Part shown: positions 1 to 7,867 of the stretch, one piece after another
How positions within the stretch are numbered: position 1 is the first letter of the stretch
Layout: each line of letters starts with the position of its first letter
Assembly: GCA_041987265.1 (NCBI GenBank)
Contig: JBHIWT010000006.1
Location: 1-40,856, forward strand
Length of the DNA stretch: 40,856 nt
Source of the DNA: IH12 sp041987265
GTDB lineage: Bacteria; Pseudomonadota; Alphaproteobacteria; Caulobacterales; Hyphomonadaceae
Direction of reading: 5' to 3'
Notes under the pieces: model-generated
Told to the model about the DNA's origin: nothing
Seen by the model: the letters and a program-made list of their open reading frames with translations, nothing else
Databases searched by the model: none
Position numbers and translations under genes: made by a program

Positions 1-1684
1 TCTCGCGCTTGATATGATCGCTTTCGAAGGCGCGCTGCGAACACATCACCATCACCCCACCAGCGGCCTTGATGGCGCGGACAATCTCGCCGGCCCATCC
101 GTCGCCGGCCTGGATGCCGCCCTTGTCGATCCAGACCTCGCGACCGTTGGACTTCACGATCTTCACAACCGGCTCGACCTTGTCGTTATCGTCGTGGGCG
201 TAGGAGATGAAGAGCGTGTCTTCCGCCTCCTGAAGGACGGCGCCGGCAAGGACCTGAGACGCAGTTAGCTCTGTCTCGTCTTGGAACCCGTCGGTCGCAG
301 CGGAGCGCGCATCACCCAGTTCAGCCCGCGCCGCGCGGGACGAGCGTCGTGTGAGGGCGATCACGAATACCATCAGGGCGCAGAGCACGAGCGCGACACC
401 CCCGAGCAGTAGCGGCTGGCTCTGCAGGCTGTTGGAGGCGTCCTGCAGCTGACGCAGCGGCTCGTTCGACGCGGCTTGTCCTGGTTCGTCCTCTGGCGTC
501 GCCTCCGGATGCTCCTCTGCGCCTGGCGTCGTTTGGCCGGTATCCAGCACGACTCCTGGCGGAAGCGCTTCTGGCAGGGGTGCAGGCTCGCCCGGCGTCA
601 ACGTGCGCAGGTAGGCGATAAGGTCGGCGCGGGCGCTTTCACGCGGAATCCCGGCGAAGAACATCGTGGTGTCAGGCGCGATGGATTTGGGGCGTTCGAG
701 ATACTGGCTGAGATTGCGGTAGGTCCAGACGCCTTCGACATCCGTCAGGCCCGCACCACCGCCGGAATAGGCGAAACCGTCGTGAGCGGCGATGTCCTTG
801 CCGATCAGGTCGTAAAGTGGCGGCCCAAGCAGGACTGGTCCGCCCGCATCTAACGAGTGGCACATCTGGCACTTGGCGGCTTCGACGGCGCCGTTGGCCA
901 GATCAGCGTTCTGCAGCAGTGCAAGGAAATCGGCAGTGACCCGCGTGTCTTGCGCCGTTGGCGTTTCTGGGGCCTGCGCGACTGGACTATCCGGCGTTTC
1001 GTGGCCGCCACTGAGGCGATCCATTATGACGTTCGCCCCGACCGCCGCCAGAGCCAGCGTCAACAGAACAGCAGAGACGGGCAGGAACCAACCAGTCCCC
1101 TTTGAAGCATGCACCTGCGGAGGCGTGGCTCGCTTTCGTTTCGCTGCGCCGCCCGAATACGACACATCTTGCTCAAGCCCATCAACCGCGCCTGGACCCG
1201 TAGCGTCCGACGGTCCGGCTTTTCCTCCCTTGAACTGCGACTCTGGCGGTTCGTAAGGACCGTCGGCCTGCGGGGGGCTTGCGGCCGGCTCAGGCGTTTG
1301 CTGCGCGACCAGGAGCTTGTTGATCCGTTCCTTCGCTTCGCGCGCGACGTCTCGCCAGCCGGTCATCTTTCGCGCGCTTTCGAACGTGGCGTCGATGTAT
1401 GGCAGGTCGCGCATACCGACCGGCAGGAAGTTGTGGTCGAGCTTGACCAGTACGAGCTGGCCGTCCGCCCATGCGTCCAGCATGCGCTTCTCCAGCATCA
1501 TGCGTTGCGCGGTGAAAAGCGCGTTACGCGACCACAGCGCGATTACGACGTCGCTTTTCTGGAGATGACGAAAGCCGCGCGCACCGGATTCGGTTTCGGC
1601 AAACAGCCCCAAAGGCTTCAGGTATTCCTTGAGCTCGTCGGCGATCGCCTGATCGGCTTCCCCATGCGCGATATAGGCTCTCAT
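1..1684 (-). CDS. TIR - TM - cytochrome c - TM - TIR membrane protein (3' end outside window)
   Basis: This frame is open for 561 codons from an ATG at 1684 (in-frame stop at 1694-1696 just upstream) to the window edge. Residues 1-~130 form a TIR-like domain (AYIAHGEAD, then VVIALWSRN, then LEKRMLDAW with Glu65 where TIR NADases keep their catalytic Glu). A proline-rich linker leads to a TM segment at ~200-221. Residues ~250-365 are a class I c-type cytochrome: CQMCH (272-276) binds haem and Met341 in TTMFFAG is the likely axial ligand; it resembles membrane-anchored CycM/c552. A second TM is at ~424-445. A second TIR domain begins at ~491 (FISYAHDD, then GGIQAGDGW) and its candidate catalytic Glu561 is the last codon seen. 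Predicted topology puts both TIR domains in the cytoplasm and the haem in the periplasm. It lies 120 bases downstream of guaB on the same strand. No strong ribosome binding site is seen. The function is unknown; redox-linked signalling or NAD cleavage is inference only. Confidence 0.9.
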   Translation of the reverse strand, partial: MRAYIAHGEADQAIADELKEYLKPLGLFAETESGARGFRHLQKSDVVIALWSRNALFTAQRMMLEKRMLDAWADGQLVLVKLDHNFLPVGMRDLPYIDATFESARKMTGWRDVAREAKERINKLLVAQQTPEPAASPPQADGPYEPPESQFKGGKAGPSDATGPGAVDGLEQDVSYSGGAAKRKRATPPQVHASKGTGWFLPVSAVLLTLALAAVGANVIMDRLSGGHETPDSPVAQAPETPTAQDTRVTADFLALLQNADLANGAVEAAKCQMCHSLDAGGPVLLGPPLYDLIGKDIAAHDGFAYSGGGAGLTDVEGVWTYRNLSQYLERPKSIAPDTTMFFAGIPRESARADLIAYLRTLTPGEPAPLPEALPPGVVLDTGQTTPGAEEHPEATPEDEPGQAASNEPLRQLQDASNSLQSQPLLLGGVALVLCALMVFVIALTRRSSRAARAELGDARSAATDGFQDETELTASQVLAGAVLQEAEDTLFISYAHDDNDKVEPVVKIVKSNGREVWIDKGGIQAGDGWAGEIVRAIKAAGGVMVMCSQRAFESDHIKRE

Positions 1685-1782
1685 GGCGGCTACTCAGATC
1701 CCCTGTCGCGTTCCGGCCCCGCGCCGACAACCGGGTATACCAGCCCATTCAACGCATGAAAGCGCACAAACCATCGCAGGAA

Positions 1783-1809
1783 CCTGACGCTGTCAGACTG
1801 CGCGTCAGG
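1783..1809 (-). terminator. hairpin at the end of guaB, possible terminator
   Basis: Arms CCTGACGC (1783-1790) and GCGTCAGG (1802-1809) are perfectly complementary with an 11-base loop, and the stem overlaps the guaB stop codon. No T-run follows on the minus strand, so it is at best a weak or Rho-assisted terminator, or it may shape read-through into the TIR-cytochrome gene. Confidence 0.35.
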
Positions 1810-3298
1810 TGGGGAAGGAGTAGTTCGGCGCTTCGCGGGTCATCTTGACGTCGTGGACGTGACTTTCGCGTAGCCCAGCGCCGGTGATCTGGATGAATTT
1901 CGCCTTCTCGTGGAGTTCGGCAATGGTGCGGGCGCCGACATAGCCCATGGCCGCGCGCAGACCGCCGGTCATCTGGTGAAGGATCGGTCCGACGGGCCCC
2001 TTGAACGCGACCTGCCCTTCGATGCCTTCGGGCACGAGCTTCATCTGGTCTTTCACTTCTCCCTGGAAGTAGCGATCCGCCGAGCCACGACCCATGGCGC
2101 CGAGCGAGCCCATGCCGCGATACGCCTTGTAGGCGCGGCCCTCGTAGAGGAACACCTCGCCCGGGCTTTCTTCGGTACCGGCCAGCATCGATCCCATCAT
2201 CGCCGATGATGCGCCAGCAGCTAGCGCCTTTGCGAAGTCGCCGGAGAACTTGATGCCTCCATCCGCGATGATCGGAGTGTTGCTGGCGGCGGCCGCAGCC
2301 GCGCAGTCGCTGATCGCGGTGAGCTGGGGAACGCCGACGCCCGCGACGATGCGCGTGGTGCAGATTGATCCGGGACCGATGCCGACCTTCACTGCGTCTG
2401 CGCCTGCATCAATCAGCGCCTTGCAGCCGTCGCCGGTCGCCACGTTGCCGGCGATGACCTGAACGCGATTGGAGAGCTTCTTCACGCGTTCGACGGCCAG
2501 CAGCACGTTCTTCGAATGGCCGTGAGCTGTGTCGATGACGACGACATCAACCCCGGCGTCGATCAGCGCCTGGGATCGCTCAAACCCATTATCGCCGATT
2601 GTCGAGGCGGCGCCGACGCGCAGGCGACCTTGTTCGTCCTTGCAGGCGTTAGGGTGCGTCAGGCTTTTTTCCATGTCCTTGACCGTGATCAGGCCGACGC
2701 AGCGGCCTGCGTCGTCGACCACGATGACGCGTTCGATCCGGTGCTTGTGCAGCAGACGACGGGCTTCGGCACTGTCTGCGCCTTCCTTCACCGTGCGCAC
2801 TTCGCGCGTCATCAGTTCGGAGACGGGCTGGTCGTCATCTTCGGCGAAGCGGACGTCACGATTGGTGACGATCCCGACGAGCTTGCCAGGCAGACCGTCA
2901 TCGCTTGGCTCAACCACCGGAATACCTGAAACCTTGAGCCGCGCCTTCAGTTCACGCAGTTCGCGCAGAGTGACGTCTGGCGTGACCGTAACCGGATTGA
3001 CCACCATGCCGCTTTCAAAGCGTTTGACCTGGCGGACCTGTTCGGCCTGCTCTTCTATGGTGAGATTGCGGTGGATGACGCCCAGACCGCCGAACTGCGC
3101 CATCGCGATGGCGAGGCCGCTTTCAGTGACCGTATCCATGGCTGCGGAGACGACAGGATTGTTGAGCGCGATCTCGCGCGTCAGGCGTGTGCGGACGTCG
3201 ACATCGCCGGGCTGGACCTCCGACGGGCCGGGTTCCAGCAGCACATCATCGAACGTGATGGCGGGGCGCAAATTGATGTTTGGGAGGTGCTGTTCCAT
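1805..3298 (-). CDS. guaB: inosine-5'-monophosphate dehydrogenase
   Basis: IMPDH oxidises IMP to XMP with NAD+, the committed step of guanine nucleotide synthesis, in the cytoplasm. The 497-residue product has the usual full length. The catalytic barrel opens with TFDDVLLEPG, two CBS domains occupy ~96-210 (VGIVTNRDVR, VGLITVKDM), and the barrel resumes with DTAHGHS and the catalytic-loop Cys313 in GPGSICTTR. The C-terminal flap region and the YRGMGSLGAM segment are present. The gene stands alone between the TIR-cytochrome gene and a small lipoprotein gene, all on the minus strand. The start is the family start (MEQHLPNINLRPAITFDD). Nothing unusual is seen; identity is certain. Confidence 0.97.
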   Translation of the reverse strand: MEQHLPNINLRPAITFDDVLLEPGPSEVQPGDVDVRTRLTREIALNNPVVSAAMDTVTESGLAIAMAQFGGLGVIHRNLTIEEQAEQVRQVKRFESGMVVNPVTVTPDVTLRELRELKARLKVSGIPVVEPSDDGLPGKLVGIVTNRDVRFAEDDDQPVSELMTREVRTVKEGADSAEARRLLHKHRIERVIVVDDAGRCVGLITVKDMEKSLTHPNACKDEQGRLRVGAASTIGDNGFERSQALIDAGVDVVVIDTAHGHSKNVLLAVERVKKLSNRVQVIAGNVATGDGCKALIDAGADAVKVGIGPGSICTTRIVAGVGVPQLTAISDCAAAAAASNTPIIADGGIKFSGDFAKALAAGASSAMMGSMLAGTEESPGEVFLYEGRAYKAYRGMGSLGAMGRGSADRYFQGEVKDQMKLVPEGIEGQVAFKGPVGPILHQMTGGLRAAMGYVGARTIAELHEKAKFIQITGAGLRESHVHDVKMTREAPNYSFPT

Positions 3299-3381
3299 AG
3301 ACCTCCATAGCGATTCTCTATGACCTTGAAAAGTCGCCCGGGCGCGACGAGACGAAGCAAGCCGCGCCCGAGATCAATCGC

Positions 3382-3840
3382 TCAGTAGGTGTAGCAGGTT
3401 CCGATATCGTCGGCGAAAGCCTGCTGGTCGTCCTTCGAGATACCGTTGTCCGAAAAGAACTTGTTTGACCGCAGACGCGCGCGTCCATCGGCGTTCACGT
3501 AGCCTTCCCAGACCCAGGTGTAGAGGCCTTCGGTTCCGATCCGCTCGACTGTCTTTTCCACAGTGCAGTCGCAGATCGACTGGTCGATGCCGGCGCCCGT
3601 GCAACCTGCGACCCATTCCTCGGCCGTATCGAATGGCGCGGTCATGCCGGCAAGGCGGGCGCGCTCCGCGGCGATTTCCGCTTCGCGTTCTTCGCGTGCA
3701 ATCTCTGCAGCAGACTTAGCGGGGGCGGCAGGCGCGGCGGTGGATGCGGTGCTGGTGGTCGACGAGGCGGCACCGCCTTCGCTGCTGTCACAGGCGGCCA
3801 GCCCCAGGGCGATTGCGGCAATCGCGATCATGGCCTTCAT
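3382..3840 (-). CDS. small cysteine-containing lipoprotein of unknown function
   Basis: The product is a 152-residue hypothetical protein. The start at 3840 is chosen because AGGGAG lies 7 bases upstream and because it gives a clean lipoprotein signal with a lipobox ending LAAC (Cys17); a longer frame from 3918 would bury this signal. After a low-complexity Ser/Thr/Ala linker there is a short charged helix (EIAREEREAEIAAERARL, ~46-63), then a compact domain with Cys80, Cys90, Cys92 and Cys149, probably disulfide-bonded in the periplasm. I do not recognise the family. It lies between guaB and rlmE on the same strand with its own leader, so it is probably a separate transcription unit. Confidence 0.75.
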   Translation of the reverse strand: MKAMIAIAAIALGLAACDSSEGGAASSTTSTASTAAPAAPAKSAAEIAREEREAEIAAERARLAGMTAPFDTAEEWVAGCTGAGIDQSICDCTVEKTVERIGTEGLYTWVWEGYVNADGRARLRSNKFFSDNGISKDDQQAFADDIGTCYTY

Positions 3841-3921
3841 CGTGTTTCTCCCTAATGGCGTTGATCTCGTGAGCGGATCAATCGCGGCGAGAGTAGCCAA
3901 ATTCTCGGCAGGAAACACCCT

Positions 3922-4677
3922 CTAGCCTTCGGGCTCCGGGTCCGCAGGCGCGGCGCTCGCGCCGTGAAAACCACGCGCGATAACAAAGGTTTCGGGGCTT
4001 TCCTGTCGACTTGAGGGTGGCTTCCAGTGGCGCACCTGGGCAAAATTCGCCTTCAGCATCTCGAGCAATTCGCCCTGCGCGCCGCCCTGAAACACCTTTG
4101 AGACGAAAGCGCCGCGCGGCGCGAGCTGGTCGATCGCGAAGCGCGCTGCGGCCTCGGCCAGCGCCAGTGTGCGGATGTGATCCGTTTGCCGGTGCCCCAT
4201 GGTCGGGGCGGCCATGTCCGACAAAACGATTGTCGGTCGATCTTGCAGACGCGAGATCATCTCCGCGACAACCTTCGGGTCGGTGAAGTCTCCCTCGATG
4301 ATTTCAGCACCTTCGAGCGGGTCGACGGGCGAGAGGTCGATCCCGAGTACGCTGGACGCGCCGCGGGCAAGCGCGACCTGCATCCAACCGCCGGGCGCAC
4401 AGCCAAGATCGACAACGCGGGCATTGCGCCCAAGCAGTTTAAAACGGTCATCGATTTCCGCGAGCTTGAAGGCTGCGCGCGCGCGATATCCCTGCTCTTT
4501 TGCCTTGCGGACATACGGATCGTTGAGTTGACGGTCGATCCATTCGCGTGACGACTTGCCCAGGCGTTTCTTGTGCACCTTCTGTCGGTTCTGATTCTGG
4601 CGGCCGCCGCCGTCAGGCGTCGCTGCTCCAGGTCGCCGCCAGCGCCTTTTACCGTTTTCGTCCTCCTCGCCGCTCAT
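3922..4677 (-). CDS. rlmE: 23S rRNA (uridine2552-2'-O)-methyltransferase RlmE (FtsJ/RrmJ)
   Basis: RlmE methylates the 2'-OH of U2552 in the 23S A-loop late in 50S assembly, using SAM. The 251 residues carry a basic, disordered N-terminal extension (~1-40) and then the FtsJ fold. The SAM-binding motif DLGCAPGG is at 90-97, and the K-D-K-E catalytic tetrad reads Lys71, Asp154 (VLSDMAAP), Lys194 (FVSKVFQG) and Glu229 (ESPETFVIARGF). Its ATG overlaps the stop of the upstream ppx/gppA gene by 4 bases (ATGA), so the two are translationally coupled, an arrangement often seen in alphaproteobacteria. Identity is secure. Confidence 0.95.
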   Translation of the reverse strand: MSGEEDENGKRRWRRPGAATPDGGGRQNQNRQKVHKKRLGKSSREWIDRQLNDPYVRKAKEQGYRARAAFKLAEIDDRFKLLGRNARVVDLGCAPGGWMQVALARGASSVLGIDLSPVDPLEGAEIIEGDFTDPKVVAEMISRLQDRPTIVLSDMAAPTMGHRQTDHIRTLALAEAAARFAIDQLAPRGAFVSKVFQGGAQGELLEMLKANFAQVRHWKPPSSRQESPETFVIARGFHGASAAPADPEPEG

Positions 4678-5804
4678 GACGCCGCCTTGTCGCCAGCGCC
4701 TCTGACGGCGGACCGCGCGGTGCGATTAGATCTGGGTTTCGGCGGTTCGTGGATCATCGACATCAACATGCCCTCGCGCAGACCACGATCGCCGACGCGC
4801 ATGCGGGCGGCTGGCCAAACCTCCCAGATGGCGTCGAGAATTGCACAGCCCGCGACGATCAGTTCGGCGCGCTCGGGTCCGATGCAGGGTTCCTGCGCGC
4901 GTTGTTCAGCAGAGGCGGCGACGAGGCGTTCGCAAGCTGTCGCGGCCGCGGCGCGCTCCAGCCAGACGCCATCGACGGCTGCCCGCACATACTTGCGGAG
5001 ACCAAGGCTGACGGCGGTGAGGCTGGTGACGGTACCGGAATTGCCGACCAGCTGCCCCCGGCCAGAAGCGAACAGTGGTCCGAAGCGGCTGGAGGCGTCG
5101 TTGGCTTCGAGCGCCGTGCGGACGTGCTCGACCATGCGGTCATAAGCGGCAGGGCCAGCGTGAGCATAGCTTTCGGTCAGCGTCACCACGCCAAAGGGAA
5201 AGGACGCCCATCCGAGTATCGGCGGGCGGGCCGCGCATCCCTTCACGCCCTTGGAAACTGCCGAACGGGCGTCGACGAAGCAGACTTCTGTCGAGCCACC
5301 GCCGATATCGATGACGGCGGCGAAGTCCTTGTCCTTGTCGATCAGGTCTAGCGAGCCGAGCAGCGCGAACTTGGCTTCCTGCTTGCCCGTGATCGCTTCG
5401 AGGCGGATGCCGAGTTGTTTGCGGACACGCGCGAGGAAGTCACGGCCATTGTCGGCGGCGCGGCAGGCCTGTGTGGCGATGTATTTTGAGCGTACCGGGC
5501 GATGGCGTTTCGCCTTGCGGATGCATGCTTCCAGCGCGCTTACAGCACGTTCCATTGCTGCGTCTGACAATCGCCCGCTGTGGGCGAGCCCCTCGCCGAG
5601 ACGGACGACCTGCGAGTGTGAATCGATCACTTTCAGACGACCGGACGGCGTTGGGCACGCGACCAGAAGCCGACAATTGTTCGTGCCAAGGTCCAGCGCT
5701 GCGTAGGGCCGCGCGCCCTGTGGGGCCGACCGACGCCTGCGCTTTCCCTGACGCCCGTCTGTGGAGGTCGTCATGACTGCATAACCAAATTTTGGGGCGA
5801 ACAT
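4674..5804 (-). CDS. Ppx/GppA family phosphatase (exopolyphosphatase / pppGpp phosphohydrolase)
   Basis: This family removes terminal phosphates from polyphosphate and/or converts pppGpp to ppGpp. The 376 residues contain the two actin-like phosphate-binding loops, ALDLGTNNCR (~36-45) and DIGGGSTEV (~166-174), and the conserved catalytic Glu region ITGKQEAKF (~138-146). It is of the short, two-domain alphaproteobacterial type without the HD-like extension of E. coli Ppx. The basic stretch KRRRRS near the N-terminus precedes the fold. The start is uncertain: ATGs at 5804 and 5774 both lack a clear ribosome binding site. It is coupled to rlmE by a 4-base overlap. Sequence alone does not tell Ppx from GppA. 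Confidence 0.9.
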   Translation of the reverse strand: MFAPKFGYAVMTTSTDGRQGKRRRRSAPQGARPYAALDLGTNNCRLLVACPTPSGRLKVIDSHSQVVRLGEGLAHSGRLSDAAMERAVSALEACIRKAKRHRPVRSKYIATQACRAADNGRDFLARVRKQLGIRLEAITGKQEAKFALLGSLDLIDKDKDFAAVIDIGGGSTEVCFVDARSAVSKGVKGCAARPPILGWASFPFGVVTLTESYAHAGPAAYDRMVEHVRTALEANDASSRFGPLFASGRGQLVGNSGTVTSLTAVSLGLRKYVRAAVDGVWLERAAAATACERLVAASAEQRAQEPCIGPERAELIVAGCAILDAIWEVWPAARMRVGDRGLREGMLMSMIHEPPKPRSNRTARSAVRGAGDKAAS

Positions 5805-5935
5805 ACAGAGTTTGGCCAGATCCGCTATCGCGGGGTCCGCCCTGATTTTCAGTCTCGTATGGGCCTCACCTGCGATTTGTGCTTGGATTCTCGGGTTGAG
5901 GAGGCCGGTTGGGTTGCGACGGGCGCCGTGATTAC

Positions 5936-5964
5936 TTGTTTGAACGTCGGGCTCGCACTAATTT
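5936..5964 (+). promoter_or_regulatory. candidate sigma70-type promoter for hspQ
   Basis: TTGTTT (5936-5941) and TAATTT (5959-5964) are separated by 17 bases, a good housekeeping-type promoter in the divergent region between ppx/gppA and hspQ. It would give a leader of about 40 bases before the chosen start at 6011. The CTTG at 5935-5938 could also be part of a heat-shock sigma32 -35, but no matching -10 (CCCATNT-like) is seen. Confidence 0.4.
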
Positions 5965-6010
5965 TGGATCATGCCGGCCACGCGCCAGCATCGCGCGACA
6001 AGTGGTGGAG

Positions 6011-6337
6011 ATGATGAGAGCGGCGACTTTCAAGATCGGCCAACAGGTTCGTCACCGGATTTTCCCGTTCCGTGGCGTCATCTTTGACGTCGATCCGGTA
6101 TTTGCGAATACCGAAGAGTGGTGGGAAGCCATCCCGGAAGACATCCGCCCACACAAGGACCAGCCGTTCTATCACCTGCTGGCGGAGAACGATTCCTCAT
6201 ATTACGTGGCCTACGTCTCCGAACAGAACCTGCTGCCCGACGAGGGCGCGGAGAAGGTGACGCATCCGTCGATCCCGGAAATGTTCGAGATCGATGACCG
6301 GGGTCGCTATCGGATCAAGACCACCAACGCGCACTAG
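6011..6337 (+). CDS. hspQ: heat shock protein HspQ / hemimethylated-DNA-binding YccV family
   Basis: HspQ is a small cytoplasmic protein; in E. coli it binds hemimethylated DNA and acts as a Lon specificity factor. The 108 residues include the family signature KIGQQVRHRIFPFRGVIFDV near the N-terminus, the WWEAIPEDIRP segment, and the PFYHLLAEND...YVAYVSEQNLL core. The frame is open further upstream to 5909, but residues before MMRAATFKIG do not resemble the family, and GGAG lies directly before the paired ATGs at 6011 and 6014; either may be used. It is a single gene with its own promoter region, followed by ~190 bases of leader for the next operon. Confidence 0.9.
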   Translation: MMRAATFKIGQQVRHRIFPFRGVIFDVDPVFANTEEWWEAIPEDIRPHKDQPFYHLLAENDSSYYVAYVSEQNLLPDEGAEKVTHPSIPEMFEIDDRGRYRIKTTNAH

Positions 6338-6383
6338 CTGATACGCCGGAACTCACGCGATTTCGTCTGTTGAACCAACGGAC

Positions 6384-6412
6384 TGATCCGGCGCGTGATC
6401 GCGCACGTAGAG
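6384..6412 (+). promoter_or_regulatory. candidate ECF11 (RpoE-ChrR type) promoter for the lipid-modification operon
   Basis: TGATCC at 6384-6389 is an exact match to the -35 of the singlet-oxygen sigma factor RpoE of Rhodobacter sphaeroides, and CGTAGAGA at 6406-6413 lies at the expected 18-base distance of its TAAGA-type -10, though the -10 is imperfect. Genes of the same families (cyclopropane synthase-like, DUF1365) belong to that regulon in R. sphaeroides, which supports the call. The predicted leader is ~113 bases. No rpoE/chrR pair is in this window. Confidence 0.5.
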
Positions 6413-6529
6413 ACCGAGCAGTCCACGATCAGTGACGCCTGGAGGTCTCGTGATACGCCAACTCCCCGAACGCCTGACGGTGCATGCGTATGCCCGCGCC
6501 TCATCCGCCAAGTTTGACGGAGGCGCACC

Positions 6530-7867
6530 ATGCTGATGCAGCCGAGGCCGCATATCGGCGTGATTGGGGGTGGTATCTCTGGCCTGGGCGCAGCCCTGGC
6601 GTTGAGAGACCGCGCGAAGGTGACAGTTCTGGAACGAACCGACCGCCCGGGCGGCCACGCCCATACGGTGGATGTCGATTACGATGGCGAGCAGGTCGCG
6701 GTTGATGTCGGCTTCATCGTCTACAACGAACTGAACTATCCCAACTTCACAGCGATGCTCGATATGCTGAATGTCGAGACGATCGAAACCGACATGAGCT
6801 TCTCGGTCTCCGATCCGGACAGTTTCGAGTGGTCGTCTGATCCGCGCGGCATATTTGCATGGAAGCGCAATGCGGCTGACCCGCGGTTCCTGCGGCTATT
6901 AGGTGAGATCGGCCGGTTCAACCGGCTGGGTTGCAACGCCGTGCTGGAAGATCCCGAATTCGATGAACCACTGGGCCAGTGGCTGGACCGTCATCGTTTT
7001 TCGGAGCGGTTTCGCAATTCCTACCTGCTGCCGATGGGCGGCGCGATCTGGTCGACGCCCGAAGACGAAATGCTGGCGTACCCCGCGAACGCCCTGCTCG
7101 CGTTCTTTCGCAATCACAGATTGATGCATGCACGGCGGCCGAAGTGGCGGACGGTGGCGGGCGGCAGCCGACAGTATGTCAACGCACTTTGCGGGCACCT
7201 TGGTTCCGCTGTGTCGACCAACGCCGACGTGCAACGTATTCGCCCCACCGAGCACGGGCTTATCGAAGCCTGCATGGCGGATGGGTCGTCTGCAGCTTTT
7301 GACAGCGTCGTGGTTGCGAACCATGCCTGTGACGCGCACCGCCAATTGGACGCGGCATTCGACGAGCAGCGACTGGCATTGGGTTCGATCCATTTCTCCA
7401 GGAACACCGCCTACCTGCACCGCGATCCGTCATTGATGCCGGAACGCAGATCCGCCTGGGCGTCCTGGAATGTATTGAGCGACAGCAGCGGCGGTGTCTG
7501 CGTGACATACTGGATGAACCGCCTGCAAAAGATCGATGGCGAAAAGCCGTTGTTCCTGACTCTGAATCCGGCGCCTGCGCCGCGCGACGAACTGGTATTC
7601 GACACGTTCTCGTTCGAACATCCCATGTACGATCTGACCTCGGCGGCGGCCCGGCGCGCGCTGCAGCGTGTGCAAGGACAGGACGGCCTCTACTTCGCCG
7701 GCGCGTGGCTTGGCGACGGTTTTCACGAGGCAGGCCTGCGGTCGGGCCTTGAAGCCGCTTACGCCCTGGGCGGTCAGGCGCCGTGGGAGGCGCAATTGCA
7801 GCATCGCCACCCTGCCCTGAGTTTCACTGAAGCGCGCAGGCCAGCCTCGCAGGTCGCGCGTCGATGA
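6530..7867 (+). CDS. FAD-dependent amine oxidase / NAD(P)-binding protein (cyclopropane lipid operon)
   Basis: The product is a 445-residue flavoprotein of the amine oxidase/phytoene desaturase fold. The dinucleotide-binding motif GVIGGGISGLGAALAL lies at ~10-25 with the ribose-binding Glu35 and the adjacent RPGGHAHTVD. The C-terminal FAD closure is YFAGAWLGDGFHEAGLRSGLEAA. Homologues are found widely next to DUF1365 and Cfa-like genes and are thought to modify fatty acyl chains of membrane lipids; the exact reaction is unsettled. Its stop overlaps the next start by 4 bases (ATGA), so it heads a three-gene coupled operon. The preceding candidate ECF11 promoter suggests induction by singlet oxygen or photooxidative stress. 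Confidence 0.88.
   Translation: MLMQPRPHIGVIGGGISGLGAALALRDRAKVTVLERTDRPGGHAHTVDVDYDGEQVAVDVGFIVYNELNYPNFTAMLDMLNVETIETDMSFSVSDPDSFEWSSDPRGIFAWKRNAADPRFLRLLGEIGRFNRLGCNAVLEDPEFDEPLGQWLDRHRFSERFRNSYLLPMGGAIWSTPEDEMLAYPANALLAFFRNHRLMHARRPKWRTVAGGSRQYVNALCGHLGSAVSTNADVQRIRPTEHGLIEACMADGSSAAFDSVVVANHACDAHRQLDAAFDEQRLALGSIHFSRNTAYLHRDPSLMPERRSAWASWNVLSDSSGGVCVTYWMNRLQKIDGEKPLFLTLNPAPAPRDELVFDTFSFEHPMYDLTSAAARRALQRVQGQDGLYFAGAWLGDGFHEAGLRSGLEAAYALGGQAPWEAQLQHRHPALSFTEARRPASQVARR

Noticed and set aside
41..60. CATCACCATCACC run resembling a His-tag or vector sequence
   Set aside because: It is the reverse strand of the GVMVMC part of the second TIR domain and fits the coding sequence.
14..1759. Several plus-strand open frames of 60-216 codons over the left edge
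   Set aside because: They are antisense to the continuous minus-strand TIR-cytochrome-TIR frame, which has clear domains; none of them has recognisable motifs.
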